From Pelagicoccus sp. SDUM812002 (GTDB lineage: Bacteria; Verrucomicrobiota; Verrucomicrobiia; Opitutales; Opitutaceae), in contig NZ_JARXHX010000024.1 in assembly GCF_031127835.1 (NCBI RefSeq), forward strand, positions 1-64,000: a stretch of 64,000 nt of DNA. Direction: 5' to 3'. Below, piece after piece: positions 38,237 through 46,322 of the stretch. The translations under genes and the position numbers were made by a program. Under the pieces are notes generated by a model. It did not search any database. It was not told the DNA's origin and was given only the letters and a program-made list of their open reading frames with translations. The first letter of the stretch is position 1. The number at the start of each line of letters is the position of its first letter.

Positions 38237-38265
38237 AGCCCGCATCAAACGATGCGGGCTTTTTC
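38237..38265 (+). terminator. Intrinsic terminator after the DUF4097 gene
   Basis: A perfect 10-bp stem (AGCCCGCATC / GATGCGGGCT) with an AAAC loop is followed by TTTTT. A second hairpin (GCTGAG TGCAG CTCAGC, with flanking CATC/GATG pairing around a one-base bulge) lies immediately upstream, at about 38201-38226. It ends the 37148-38131 transcript, or possibly a short RNA covering both hairpins. Confidence 0.9.
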
Positions 38266-38316
38266 TAATTTCATACGTGAAAATTTGTGCCATTCGTGGG
38301 AGACCGTCCCTCGCAA

Positions 38317-39051
38317 ATGCTCGACTTCTCACACAATCCCGAACCGCCTCTCGAAATTCTGTATCGAGACGATCGCTTCATCGCTATCCACAAGCCCTCG
38401 GGCCTACTCGTGCACCGCAGCCCCATCGACAGGCGCGAAACTCGCTTCGCTATACAAATCTTGCGCGACCAAATCGGTCAGCATGTCTACCCCGCCCACC
38501 GCATAGACCGCCCAACCTCCGGAATTCTCATGTTTGGGCTCGACCAAGCCGCTGGCTCAGCTCTCTCCATCCTCTTTCAAGAGAGGAAAGTCCAGAAGAC
38601 CTACCTCGCCGTCGTTCGCGGCCACCTTCCTGAAATTGGCATTATCGATTCTCGACTAAACAAATATGAGGACCAAGACGGCCATATCAAAAGCTCCGAA
38701 ACCCAAGAGGCAGAGACCACCTACAAACGCCTCGGCACCACCGTGCATCCGTATCCGACTGAGCGATACGACACAACTCGCTATTCTCTCGTCGAGCTAT
38801 ACCCCCGCACCGGCCGCCGCCACCAAATCCGTCGTCATCTCGCCCACATCCGCCACCCCATCATAGGCGATGTCCGGCACGGCTGCAACAAGGCCAACAA
38901 ACTAGCTCGCGCTAACTTCGAAATCCACCGCCTTCTTCTCGCTGCCACCGGCATCGAATTCCCCCACCCATTCGAAGTGAAAACTGTCACAATCCACTGT
39001 CCCCTCGAAGAGAGCTTTCAATCCGCCCTTCGAAAGACCAAACTCGCTTGA
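38317..39051 (+). CDS. truC: tRNA pseudouridine(65) synthase TruC-like
   Basis: This is a 244-residue RluA-superfamily enzyme without an S4 domain. It has the TruC hallmarks: an early Lys-Pro-Ser-Gly-Leu-Leu-Val-His-Arg-Ser, then Phe-Ala-Ile-Gln-Ile-Leu-Arg-Asp-Gln-Ile-Gly-Gln-His-Val-Tyr, the catalytic Asp64 in His-Arg-Ile-Asp-Arg-Pro-Thr-Ser-Gly, and the Gly-Arg-Arg-His-Gln-Ile-Arg-Arg-His motif. TruC modifies U65 in the acceptor-stem side of certain tRNAs. The frame is open to a GTG at 38287, but the ATG at 38317 fits the family length. The HAD gene begins 7 bp after the stop, so the two are probably co-transcribed. Confidence 0.87.
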   Translation: MLDFSHNPEPPLEILYRDDRFIAIHKPSGLLVHRSPIDRRETRFAIQILRDQIGQHVYPAHRIDRPTSGILMFGLDQAAGSALSILFQERKVQKTYLAVVRGHLPEIGIIDSRLNKYEDQDGHIKSSETQEAETTYKRLGTTVHPYPTERYDTTRYSLVELYPRTGRRHQIRRHLAHIRHPIIGDVRHGCNKANKLARANFEIHRLLLAATGIEFPHPFEVKTVTIHCPLEESFQSALRKTKLA

Positions 39052-39058
39052 ACTGGAT

Positions 39059-39757
39059 ATGAGCAAAACGACCACTATTGCCTTCGATGCCGACGACACT
39101 CTTTGGCATAACGAGAACCTCTTCGAGGAACACCACCGCAAATACTGCCAGCTCCTTTCCGAGTATCACGATGCGGAAACCGTAGAGAGCACTCTCTTTC
39201 GCACCGAGATGCGAAACCTTGAACTCTACGGATACGGAGTCAAAAGCTTCACCCTCTCCAGCATCGAAACTGCCATCAAGCTCACCGATGGTGCCATACC
39301 CTCCGATGAACTACGCCGCATTATCGACTTCGGGAAAGACATGCTCGCCCACCCGGTCGAACTTCTCGAAGGAGTCACCGAAGTGATCGAAACGTTAAGC
39401 ACCGCCCACGACCTCATACTCATCACCAAAGGTGATCTTCGCGACCAAGAACGCAAAATCGCGAAGTCTGGGCTGTCCCAGTTCTTCAGGCATTTGGAGG
39501 TCGTTTCAGATAAAAAGTCAGAGGACTACAGTCGCATTTTTCGCCAACATCAGATCGATCCAAGGAATCTCGTCATGGTAGGAAACTCGCTTAAATCGGA
39601 CATTTTACCCGTCCTCGAACTCGGCGGTACAGGAATCCATATCCCTTACCAGCTGACTTGGGAGCACGAACGTGTCGCATCCGCCCCCAACCAGAGCACA
39701 AATTTCTACGAACTCGAATCCATAAAACAACTACCCGAGCTTATCGCCACCCTGTAG
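39059..39757 (+). CDS. HAD-superfamily hydrolase
   Basis: This is a 232-residue hydrolase with all four HAD motifs: Asp10-x-Asp12 (Phe-Asp-Ala-Asp-Asp-Thr-Leu), a Thr in Leu-Ile-Thr-Lys-Gly-Asp, a Lys in Val-Ser-Asp-Lys-Lys, and Gly-Asn-Ser-x-x-Ser-Asp. A helical cap lies between motifs I and II. It is a probable small-molecule phosphatase. It is packed between truC (7 bp upstream) and the GH20 gene (24 bp downstream), suggesting one operon. The substrate cannot be told from sequence. Confidence 0.88.
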   Translation: MSKTTTIAFDADDTLWHNENLFEEHHRKYCQLLSEYHDAETVESTLFRTEMRNLELYGYGVKSFTLSSIETAIKLTDGAIPSDELRRIIDFGKDMLAHPVELLEGVTEVIETLSTAHDLILITKGDLRDQERKIAKSGLSQFFRHLEVVSDKKSEDYSRIFRQHQIDPRNLVMVGNSLKSDILPVLELGGTGIHIPYQLTWEHERVASAPNQSTNFYELESIKQLPELIATL

Positions 39758-39781
39758 AAGATTCTGCATTCGCTAAAACCC

Positions 39782-41398
39782 ATGCTGCTGCTCCCCTCAC
39801 CTAAATCGCTCACCTTTACAGACGGCAACGTGTCAATTCCGACACCAGTGGCAGCGACTACCCTGACACCATTTGCTCCAAGAAACGGATACACTCTGTC
39901 CATCACTTCCGAAGGCATCCGAATCGACGCAGCCGATGAAGCCTCCGCTTTTTACGCCCGAACCACACTCCAGCAAATCCTCACCCAATTTCCCAGCAGC
40001 CATGTACCCTGCCTGGAAATCGAAGACTGGCCCGACCTCGAGGTTCGCGGCTACATGCTAGACATCTCCCGCTGCAAAGTCCCCACCCAAAAGTCTCTCT
40101 TCGAGCTGATCGACCTTCTCGCTTCTCTCAAATACAATCAGATCCAGCTCTACACCGAGCACACCTTCGCCTACCGAGACCACCATCGAGTCTGGCAAGA
40201 GGCCTCGCCCCTCTCTCCGACCGATATCAAGGAGCTGGACGCCTATTGTGCCAAACGCTTCATCGAGCTCGTACCTAACCAAAACAGCTTTGGCCATATG
40301 GAGCGTTGGCTGCGACACCCAGCCTACCACCACCTCGCTGAAAGCCCCGGCGGATTCGAACACCCCATCTCGGGTTGGAAGCCATTTGGTAGCACTCTAA
40401 AACCTAACGCCGAATCCGCTGAATTCGTAGATAGACTCTTCTCCGAGCTTCTCCCAAATTTCAGAAGCCGCCAGCTAAACGTCGGTGGCGACGAACCATG
40501 GGAACTGGGCCAAGGATTCTCGAAATCCGAAGTTACGAAACGCGGAAAGACACGGCTCTACCTCGATCACCTTCTTCGTATCCAAAGTAAAGTACATGCG
40601 CATGGGTGCACCATGCAATTCTGGGGAGATATCATCATCAACCAACCCGAACTCGCCAGCGAGCTGGGTCCAGATGTAACCGCTCTTCTCTGGGGCTATG
40701 AAGTCGATCACCCATTCACCGAGCACTGCCAAGCCATGCAGGCCGCAGGGGCCAAGTTTCTCGTAGTTCCCGGCACTTCAAGCTGGAACAGCATTGGCGG
40801 ACGCCTCTACACCGCATTGCCCAATATCGACCAAGCCGCAGATAACGCAAAACGGTTCTCCGCGAAAGGACTCCTACTTACCGACTGGGGGGATAATGGC
40901 CACCAACAATCCCACCTACTCAGCATTCCCCCGATTCTCCAGGCGGCAGAAAAGTCGTGGAACACCGACTCTCCATCCGTTTCAATCAAGGAAGCTGCCA
41001 TGCAACTCATTCCCACTCCGCTATCGGAATCTGAATACGAAACGATTTTTCAACTGAGCTCCATAGCGGGAAGCTTTTCGAAATACCTGCACAACCAAAG
41101 CTGGCTCAGCAAGATCCTCTTTGCTCGCGGCGAACAATTCGCAGAGACAGCTCAGCAGTTAAGAAACGATGAGGTCGACCAAGCAAAAAATCGCTTAGCA
41201 TCCTTCGAGACTAACGGCGAGCTCGAACTCGCTCGAAAGTTCCTCCTGTACGCTGCCCAAAAGGGTTCCTCTTTGTTGAACCAGAAGACGCCCGACTCAA
41301 TTCCTCCCGAATACCTCGAAGCGTTCAGCAAGTTCTGGCTTGCCCGAAATAGACCCGGGGGACTCGAAGAAAGCCTCTCGCACTTTCCGACAAACTAG
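39782..41398 (+). CDS. Glycoside hydrolase family 20 (beta-N-acetylhexosaminidase-like)
   Basis: This is a 538-residue enzyme. An N-terminal GH20b-like domain (about residues 1-85) precedes the TIM barrel, whose catalytic Asp237-Glu238 pair sits in Asn-Val-Gly-Gly-Asp-Glu-Pro. The substrate-assisted mechanism of GH20 uses exactly this pair. No signal peptide is present, so it should work in the cytoplasm on imported N-acetylglucosaminides such as chitin or peptidoglycan fragments. Its TAG overlaps the TAG of the convergent peroxiredoxin gene within the tetranucleotide CTAG. Confidence 0.87.
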   Translation: MLLLPSPKSLTFTDGNVSIPTPVAATTLTPFAPRNGYTLSITSEGIRIDAADEASAFYARTTLQQILTQFPSSHVPCLEIEDWPDLEVRGYMLDISRCKVPTQKSLFELIDLLASLKYNQIQLYTEHTFAYRDHHRVWQEASPLSPTDIKELDAYCAKRFIELVPNQNSFGHMERWLRHPAYHHLAESPGGFEHPISGWKPFGSTLKPNAESAEFVDRLFSELLPNFRSRQLNVGGDEPWELGQGFSKSEVTKRGKTRLYLDHLLRIQSKVHAHGCTMQFWGDIIINQPELASELGPDVTALLWGYEVDHPFTEHCQAMQAAGAKFLVVPGTSSWNSIGGRLYTALPNIDQAADNAKRFSAKGLLLTDWGDNGHQQSHLLSIPPILQAAEKSWNTDSPSVSIKEAAMQLIPTPLSESEYETIFQLSSIAGSFSKYLHNQSWLSKILFARGEQFAETAQQLRNDEVDQAKNRLASFETNGELELARKFLLYAAQKGSSLLNQKTPDSIPPEYLEAFSKFWLARNRPGGLEESLSHFPTN

Positions 41399-41841
41399 GG
41401 CTTCAAAGCCTTGAGGACCGCACTAACGTGGGTTTCGGCTCCTAGCAGCTCATCGTGCACCGCAGCGATTTTCTGCACTTCATCGATTAGGTAAGTGATT
41501 CGCTTGTTTACCCCGAGCAGCGGGATACGAGCCTTGAAGGATTTGGCCACTGAGCCATCTTCATCAGCGAGCAGCTCAAATGGGAGTTTATACTCTTCCT
41601 TGAACCGTCGGTGCGTATCCAATTTATCGCGACTCACGCCGAACACAGGAATATCTAGTTCTCTCAAATGGGTAAATTGGTCCCTGAACGTACAGGTCTG
41701 CTTGGTGCAAACTGAAGTAAAGTCCTTGGGGTAAAAGTAGAGCACAAAAGCACGCCCTTTGAAATCTGAGAGGGAGACAAAACTTCCTCCTGTGCTTTCT
41801 AGCCGAAAATCCGGAACGCTGTCTCCTATTCTTAGTGCCAT
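41395..41841 (-). CDS. BCP-type peroxiredoxin
   Basis: This is a 148-residue thiol peroxidase of the Bcp/PrxQ group. Peroxidatic Cys45 follows Lys-Asp-Phe-Thr-Ser-Val, where most relatives have Thr-Pro-Gly-Cys-Thr, and the resolving Cys50 sits five residues later as in alpha-helix-2 two-Cys BCPs. It reduces peroxides in the cytoplasm using thioredoxin. The ATG start fits the family N-terminus (Leu-x-Ile-Gly-Asp). A TATAAT element ends only 8 nt before the ATG, so the mRNA is probably leaderless. Confidence 0.9.
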   Translation of the reverse strand: MALRIGDSVPDFRLESTGGSFVSLSDFKGRAFVLYFYPKDFTSVCTKQTCTFRDQFTHLRELDIPVFGVSRDKLDTHRRFKEEYKLPFELLADEDGSVAKSFKARIPLLGVNKRITYLIDEVQKIAAVHDELLGAETHVSAVLKALKP

Positions 41842-41849
41842 GTATCCGG

Positions 41850-41855
41850 ATTATA
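41850..41855 (-). promoter_or_regulatory. Probable -10 box of the peroxiredoxin gene
   Basis: A perfect TATAAT lies on the minus strand 8 nt before the ATG. Transcription would start 0-2 nt before the start codon. No good -35 hexamer is visible at 15-18 bp. A perfect 7-bp inverted repeat (CGTTTCC AAC GGAAACG, 41901-41917) lies about 50 bp upstream and could be an operator. Confidence 0.5.
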
Positions 41856-41916
41856 ACGAATAATCGCGCCAAACGGTTTCTGATATTTGCGGAACAATAC
41901 CGTTTCCAACGGAAAC

Positions 41917-41952
41917 GAAAAAGCGGAGACTGGCCGAAACCGGTCTCCGCTT
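41917..41952 (-). terminator. Intrinsic terminator of the glycine-zipper lipoprotein operon
   Basis: A perfect 10-bp stem (AAGCGGAGAC / GTCTCCGCTT) with a 12-nt loop is followed, on the minus strand, by TTTT. It lies 49 bp beyond the stop at 42002. Confidence 0.85.
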
Positions 41953-42001
41953 GTCTCGGAGGCTAGCAGCTCCCAATCACACAGTTGCTCTCGGATTACC
42001 T

Positions 42002-42511
42002 TCAGTATATGCCGTCGGTCTGGTAGTGGGCGTGCGAAACATTGGCTTCGCCAGAGGGTGTGTGCGTTACGCTCACACGGTCTCCTTCTACAAATCCGAT
42101 ATCCTTGGGTTCCTGGACGACGACCACCGTGTGCCCGTCATCCAAATCTACCGTCAGTTCCTGAGCTACCTTTTTGCTAAGCTCTTTCTCTATCATTCCT
42201 CCAACGATGCCGCCAACTACAGCCCCACCTGCAGCTGCCAGAGTCCGTCCGGTTCCTTTGCCAGCAGTCTGTCCCACTGCTGAACCTACGATCGCTCCAC
42301 CGGTGCGGCCGAGATATCCAGCCTCACCTTCGATAACGACCGATCGCGTCGCCACGACGGTACCGCTGTTAACTTGCTGGATCTTTCCAGACGTCGTGCG
42401 AGGAACGGTTTGATAACCCTTCGAAGCACAACCCTGTAGAAACAGGGCGAGCATCAAGGCTATCGAAACCCGCGTCGTTAAACGCGTCGCTTTGGCGATG
42501 TTATTGTCCAT
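42002..42511 (-). CDS. Glycine-zipper 2TM outer-membrane lipoprotein
   Basis: This is a 169-residue protein. The signal peptide ends in a lipobox (Leu-Gln-Gly-Cys), so the mature protein is a lipoprotein. The centre has a SlyB/Pcp-like double glycine zipper (Gly-Gly-Ala-Ile-Val-Gly-Ser-Ala-Val-Gly, then Gly-Gly-Ala-Val-Val-Gly-Gly-Ile-Val-Gly-Gly-Met-Ile-Glu-Lys). The C-terminal beta segment contains Asp-Asp-Gly-x-Thr-Val-Val-Val-Val-Gln. Such lipoproteins stabilise the outer membrane or respond to envelope stress. The start at 42511 is chosen because it gives a normal signal peptide. It is the second gene of a two-gene unit with a paralogue 55 bp upstream. Confidence 0.85.
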   Translation of the reverse strand: MDNNIAKATRLTTRVSIALMLALFLQGCASKGYQTVPRTTSGKIQQVNSGTVVATRSVVIEGEAGYLGRTGGAIVGSAVGQTAGKGTGRTLAAAGGAVVGGIVGGMIEKELSKKVAQELTVDLDDGHTVVVVQEPKDIGFVEGDRVSVTHTPSGEANVSHAHYQTDGIY

Positions 42512-42566
42512 CGCTTCACTACTACGAGAACAAGCGAGGTTCGGATTCAAGCAAGGCAAGCCGAAG

Positions 42567-43142
42567 CTACCACTCTACCGGTTCGAGCTCTTGCTCCTCC
42601 AGCTCGTCGCTGACAATGTAAGCATTAGTCTCGGGATCTACATATGGGTCCTCGTCCTCGTGAAAGACCCGAGAATTCCCCATGTGAGTCGTGTAAACAT
42701 ATACGGTTTCGGTATCTTCGAACGAGCGTTCGCCAAGCTCCTGGACTACTACCAACCGTTCGCCACTCTCCAATTCGATCGATAGCTCCTGACCTCTGCG
42801 CTCCGTGAGGCGCTTTTCGATCATTTGACCAACGACCGCTCCCACGGCTCCACCCACTGCGGCAGAACCCACCGTCTGCCTGAGATCGCGTTCGTCCTCA
42901 ATGGGGCCTACTGCCGCAACTCCAATCGCCGTGCCAACCGCGCCGCCAAGAGTGGCGCCAGTTAAACTCGAGCGACCATCTATAACGACATCACGCGTGC
43001 CGACCACTTTCCCTTTCTCTAGCCTATGGGCCATTCCGGAGTGTCCTGCGGGAAAATGTACCGTGGGCCTCTTGCTTGTTGCACAGCCACTCATGACAAC
43101 AAGCAGGGACAACGAAAGAGCGAGGATAGCCAAATTTTTCAT
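42567..43142 (-). CDS. Glycine-zipper lipoprotein, paralogue of the downstream gene
   Basis: This is a 191-residue lipoprotein (lipobox Met-Ser-Gly-Cys) with the same layout as its neighbour: an N-terminal segment, two glycine zippers separated by a short acidic loop, a segment with Leu-Glu-Ser-Gly-Glu-Arg-Leu-Val-Val-Val-Gln, and a longer acidic C-terminal tail of about 45 residues that the paralogue lacks. The shared order Val-Val-x-Thr-Arg-x-Val-Val-Ile-(Asp/Glu)-Gly before the zippers shows that the two arose by duplication. Confidence 0.84.
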   Translation of the reverse strand: MKNLAILALSLSLLVVMSGCATSKRPTVHFPAGHSGMAHRLEKGKVVGTRDVVIDGRSSLTGATLGGAVGTAIGVAAVGPIEDERDLRQTVGSAAVGGAVGAVVGQMIEKRLTERRGQELSIELESGERLVVVQELGERSFEDTETVYVYTTHMGNSRVFHEDEDPYVDPETNAYIVSDELEEQELEPVEW

Positions 43143-43355
43143 ATTGGGTAGGGAGGTAGGGTAACAGCGATAATCATTAGAGGAAATCTGCAGCTTTTAG
43201 TCAAGACTCGCGCAACCAACGCTAGCTTCACGCGTCTTAACAATTGATTAGTCAAAATATAATCAAACGCAGCGATCTACACCAAATCCGCTCCCAAAAT
43301 GTTTACACATCAAAGACCTACGCTTAGATCTTCCTCCAATCGAATTAAACCTCAC

Positions 43356-43550
43356 ATGAACGACCCCCAATCTAAAAGACCCCTCTTCAATCCACCTCTG
43401 CAGATCTTTAACTTCTCGGATTCAAGCGAAAGCAGACCTAGGCAGCCCGCTAGTTTTCAGCGGCCTCAATTGCAACGTCTCGTACGCCACGATCGTGTGG
43501 CCCGCTATTTCACACGACGCGGGCTATCCTTCGGTTCTCCCCTTGACTGA
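43356..43550 (+). CDS. Possible small protein (64 residues), uncertain
   Basis: A 64-codon frame opens at ATG 43356, is rich in Pro, Arg and Ser, and ends 30 bp before a strong plus-strand terminator. No ribosome site and no family match were recognised. The only support is the terminator, which otherwise has no plus-strand gene to serve. The same segment also folds into hairpins (for example, GCCCGC 43500-43505 with GCGGGC 43519-43524), so it may instead be a structured RNA. Confidence 0.3.
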   Translation: MNDPQSKRPLFNPPLQIFNFSDSSESRPRQPASFQRPQLQRLVRHDRVARYFTRRGLSFGSPLD

Positions 43551-43579
43551 GCTCAGAATTTAAACCTAGCTTTTTTTCG

Positions 43580-43609
43580 ACCGGAGCTTACCGCTCCGGT
43601 TTTCTTTTT
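43580..43609 (+). terminator. Intrinsic terminator upstream of the ACT-domain gene
   Basis: A perfect 8-bp stem (ACCGGAGC / GCTCCGGT) with a TTACC loop is followed by TTTCTTTTT. It lies 56 bp before the ACT gene and inside an intergenic region whose left neighbour is on the minus strand. It therefore ends either the small frame at 43356 or a leader RNA. Confidence 0.85.
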
Positions 43610-43665
43610 GCCCCTCCCAAGGCCCTACAACAACCAAGTCCTTTTTCATCGGCATCCCAAAACTC

Positions 43666-44079
43666 ATGAATTACGAAATCAAGACTCAGCTCAGCATCTC
43701 GATCAAGAACACCCCCGGAGCGATCGCTACGCTGACTGACACCCTCGCGCACCACAATGTCAGTCTCAACGCTCTGTCAATAGCCGAAGGTACCGATGAA
43801 GGTCGCTTCCGCTTTACCGCCTGCGACCCGGTCGCCGCCAAGCGTTCGCTGGAGTCATCCGGCCATGTGGTGGCGGTCGACGAAGTTCTTTCGATCCGCA
43901 CGCAAGACAGCAAAGGCAAGCTTGCCTTTCTCACTAAGGCGCTATCCGAGGGGGGTATAAACATCGACTACATGTACGCCAGCGTCGACGAAGAGGGAGC
44001 TGGATCTCGCCTCATCCTGAAGGTTTCGAACATTCATCTGGCCACCCGCATCCTCGACGAAATCTTAGTTGCCGCCTGA
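43666..44079 (+). CDS. ACT-domain amino-acid-binding regulatory protein
   Basis: This is a 137-residue protein of two ACT domains (about residues 8-70 and 75-135). The first shows the typical Asn-Thr-Pro-Gly-Ala-Ile-Ala loop and the second Ser-Lys-Gly-Lys-Leu-Ala. Stand-alone tandem ACT proteins bind amino acids and are thought to tune biosynthetic enzymes. Its last 15 bp overlap the 3' end of the convergent xseA gene. A terminator just upstream could attenuate its transcription. Confidence 0.85.
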   Translation: MNYEIKTQLSISIKNTPGAIATLTDTLAHHNVSLNALSIAEGTDEGRFRFTACDPVAAKRSLESSGHVVAVDEVLSIRTQDSKGKLAFLTKALSEGGINIDYMYASVDEEGAGSRLILKVSNIHLATRILDEILVAA

Positions 44080-45450
44080 TTCGCCTTGGTCGAGTTCCAC
44101 CTCATCCACGGAAAGCGCCAGACGTCCATCTCTCAAGGTAGCCGCAATCTTCGAGCCCTTTTTAGCATCGCTCGCAGAGCCCAAAGGCGCACCCGACTCA
44201 TCTCGCAAGATCGCATAGCCACGCTTCAAAGTCGCCTCTGGACTGATAGCTCTCAAGGTCGCACCCGCAACGTCCAATCGAGAACGCAGAGAAACCACCC
44301 TCTCAACCAAACTGCGATCCAAGCGGCGACCCACGCGGTCAAGCCGCTCCCTCAAGCGCGAAATACGATTCGCTACATCCTGGTCCCTCAAACGGCGCTC
44401 CAAACCACGCAAGTCGTTTCTCCGGTCGTAGACTGCCGAACGAAAAGCCGAACCGAAGCGGGTATTCAACTCGTCTAAACGCAAAAAAGCCCGTTCCAAA
44501 GCGGAGATCGGAGAGACCGATTTGAGAGCCCTCCCCAACCGCTCCAATTCTCTGCGGTGTTCTGCTAACACATCCACTAAGGAGTCGTGTAAACCATGAC
44601 GCGCGACCTCGAGACGATCCATCGTTTCGATGTAAGCGCTGCTGATAATCTCCGCCGCCGCAGAGGGCGTCTCCGCTCTTACATCCGCTGCAAAGTCTCC
44701 CAAGGTAAAATCGATTTCATGCCCGACACCCGAAATCACAGGTATCGAGCTATCGGATACTGCACGAGCCACTCGCTCTTCGTTGAAAGCCCACAGGTCT
44801 TCGATACTGCCCCCGCCGCGAGCGATCACTAGCAGCTCGTAGCCTCCCAGCTCGTTGACAAAACGAATCGCATTCTCGATCTCCTGAGAGGAGCCCGATC
44901 CTTGCACCTTTACCGGGAACACGTGCAGGCATCCTCCCCAGTTGCGACGCTTCAGGATTCGGATGAAATCCTGCAATGCCGCTCCCGTTGGCGAGGTCAC
45001 AATCGCGACCTTCAACGGCAGAAGCGGCAACGGCTTCTTCCTCTCAGAATCGAAGAGTCCCTCCTCTGCCAGCTTCCGCTTCAACCGCTCGAATTCCTTG
45101 AACAGCCTTCCTTCTCCGCTCTCCTGCATTTCCCGCACTACCAGCTGATACTTGCCATGCGGTTCGTAGACGCTTATCTCGCCAAACGCGAGAACCTGCA
45201 TTCCTTCCTTGGGAATGAATCCAAGCCGCGATGCCTGCCCGCGAAACATTACCGCCGGCACTTGAGCACCGGGATCCTTAAGCGAGAAATAAAGATGTCC
45301 CGAGCTCTGGCTACGCAGGTTGGAGATCTCCCCAATTACCCAAGCTGGAGGAATTCGTCCTTCCAAGGTTTTCTTGATGGCAGCCGTATACTTCGACACT
45401 GAGACGCGTGGCACGTCGTCGAACATGTCTTCGAGCTTATTAGTCGACAT
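44065..45450 (-). CDS. xseA: Exodeoxyribonuclease VII large subunit
   Basis: This is a 461-residue XseA. An N-terminal OB-fold (about 15-110) precedes the catalytic domain with Ser-Pro-Thr-Gly-Ala-Ala-x-x-Asp and Arg-Gly-Gly-Gly-Ser-x-Glu-Asp-Leu-Trp-Ala-Phe-Asn. A long coiled coil (about 275-395) and a C-terminal domain with Gly-Tyr-Ala-Ile-Leu follow. With XseB it degrades single-stranded DNA bidirectionally; xseB is not in the window. Its start overlaps the end of the upstream VTT gene by 11 bp, suggesting translational coupling. Confidence 0.95.
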   Translation of the reverse strand: MSTNKLEDMFDDVPRVSVSKYTAAIKKTLEGRIPPAWVIGEISNLRSQSSGHLYFSLKDPGAQVPAVMFRGQASRLGFIPKEGMQVLAFGEISVYEPHGKYQLVVREMQESGEGRLFKEFERLKRKLAEEGLFDSERKKPLPLLPLKVAIVTSPTGAALQDFIRILKRRNWGGCLHVFPVKVQGSGSSQEIENAIRFVNELGGYELLVIARGGGSIEDLWAFNEERVARAVSDSSIPVISGVGHEIDFTLGDFAADVRAETPSAAAEIISSAYIETMDRLEVARHGLHDSLVDVLAEHRRELERLGRALKSVSPISALERAFLRLDELNTRFGSAFRSAVYDRRNDLRGLERRLRDQDVANRISRLRERLDRVGRRLDRSLVERVVSLRSRLDVAGATLRAISPEATLKRGYAILRDESGAPLGSASDAKKGSKIAATLRDGRLALSVDEVELDQGESGGN

Positions 45451-46117
45451 TTTCGATCGCTGCTTTCGCTTCCAACTTTCCCCGCCAATAGCGGAACGCC
45501 AAGGCGACTATCATTGCCAAAAATACGCCAACTATGGCGAAGCGAATATTTCCACTCATTATCGACTCACCCAATAACATCAGACTTGTGGATACAATCC
45601 AAATGATGGGCAAGGAAACCATCAAGTACTGCCCTAAAGGCATTCGTGCCAACCCGAGCAAGTAATTTTGTAACGGGAAAGGCATCCCAGGTGTAAGCCG
45701 CAACACCAAAGCAAACCCCAACATGCGACGGGCCGGAACCTCCGGAACCGAATATCCAACTCGATTAACCACACGTTCAAATAGCGGGCGAAACCATTTT
45801 CCGGATACAAACCATGAAATCACAACGTTGAAGGTCAAAGCGCTAGCGGTGCCAAAGATCGCCGTTTCGATCCCGAAAGCAGGTGCCAAAACCAAGAAAG
45901 GCGAAAGCGGCATCCAAAACAGCGGAAGCACTGCCATCAGGCTAAAGAAGACCCAAGGCCCCATCGCTGCGAGGGACTCGACCGTACGCATCAACTGCTC
46001 CCGATTCAAGAATTCCCGATGATGCCAAACTAGGGCCGCCGCAAGGGCTCCGGCTAACAACAGCCCGAAACCGAAAACTAACTTGAAGCGAAGCCGCGAC
46101 ATATCGAACCCGACCAT
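45440..46117 (-). CDS. TVP38/TMEM64 (VTT-domain) membrane protein
   Basis: This is a 225-residue inner-membrane protein with about five hydrophobic helices. It carries the VTT-domain signature (Phe-x-Leu-x-Asn-Tyr-Leu-x-Gly-Leu-Ala at about residue 145, preceded by Leu-Thr-Pro-Gly-Met-Pro). DedA/VTT proteins are implicated in lipid scrambling and membrane homeostasis. Met6 at 46102 is an alternative start. The stop lies inside the xseA start region. Confidence 0.88.
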   Translation of the reverse strand: MVGFDMSRLRFKLVFGFGLLLAGALAAALVWHHREFLNREQLMRTVESLAAMGPWVFFSLMAVLPLFWMPLSPFLVLAPAFGIETAIFGTASALTFNVVISWFVSGKWFRPLFERVVNRVGYSVPEVPARRMLGFALVLRLTPGMPFPLQNYLLGLARMPLGQYLMVSLPIIWIVSTSLMLLGESIMSGNIRFAIVGVFLAMIVALAFRYWRGKLEAKAAIENVD

Positions 46118-46322
46118 CCACAGGGAGCTAGGGAAAGCAACTAAACTATCTCCAAGCTGAAGGCATCCAGCTACGCCTCATTCGTCCAACTTGAGCGCTC
46201 CGTATTCACCATGTGGTGACGTAAGGGTTTTCACGATTTTCCAACCTAAGCGTTTGCGCTAAATTTCAAACAATCTCAGCGTAAGGGCTTTACTTAACGA
46301 GTTTTTAACCGAACAAAACCCT

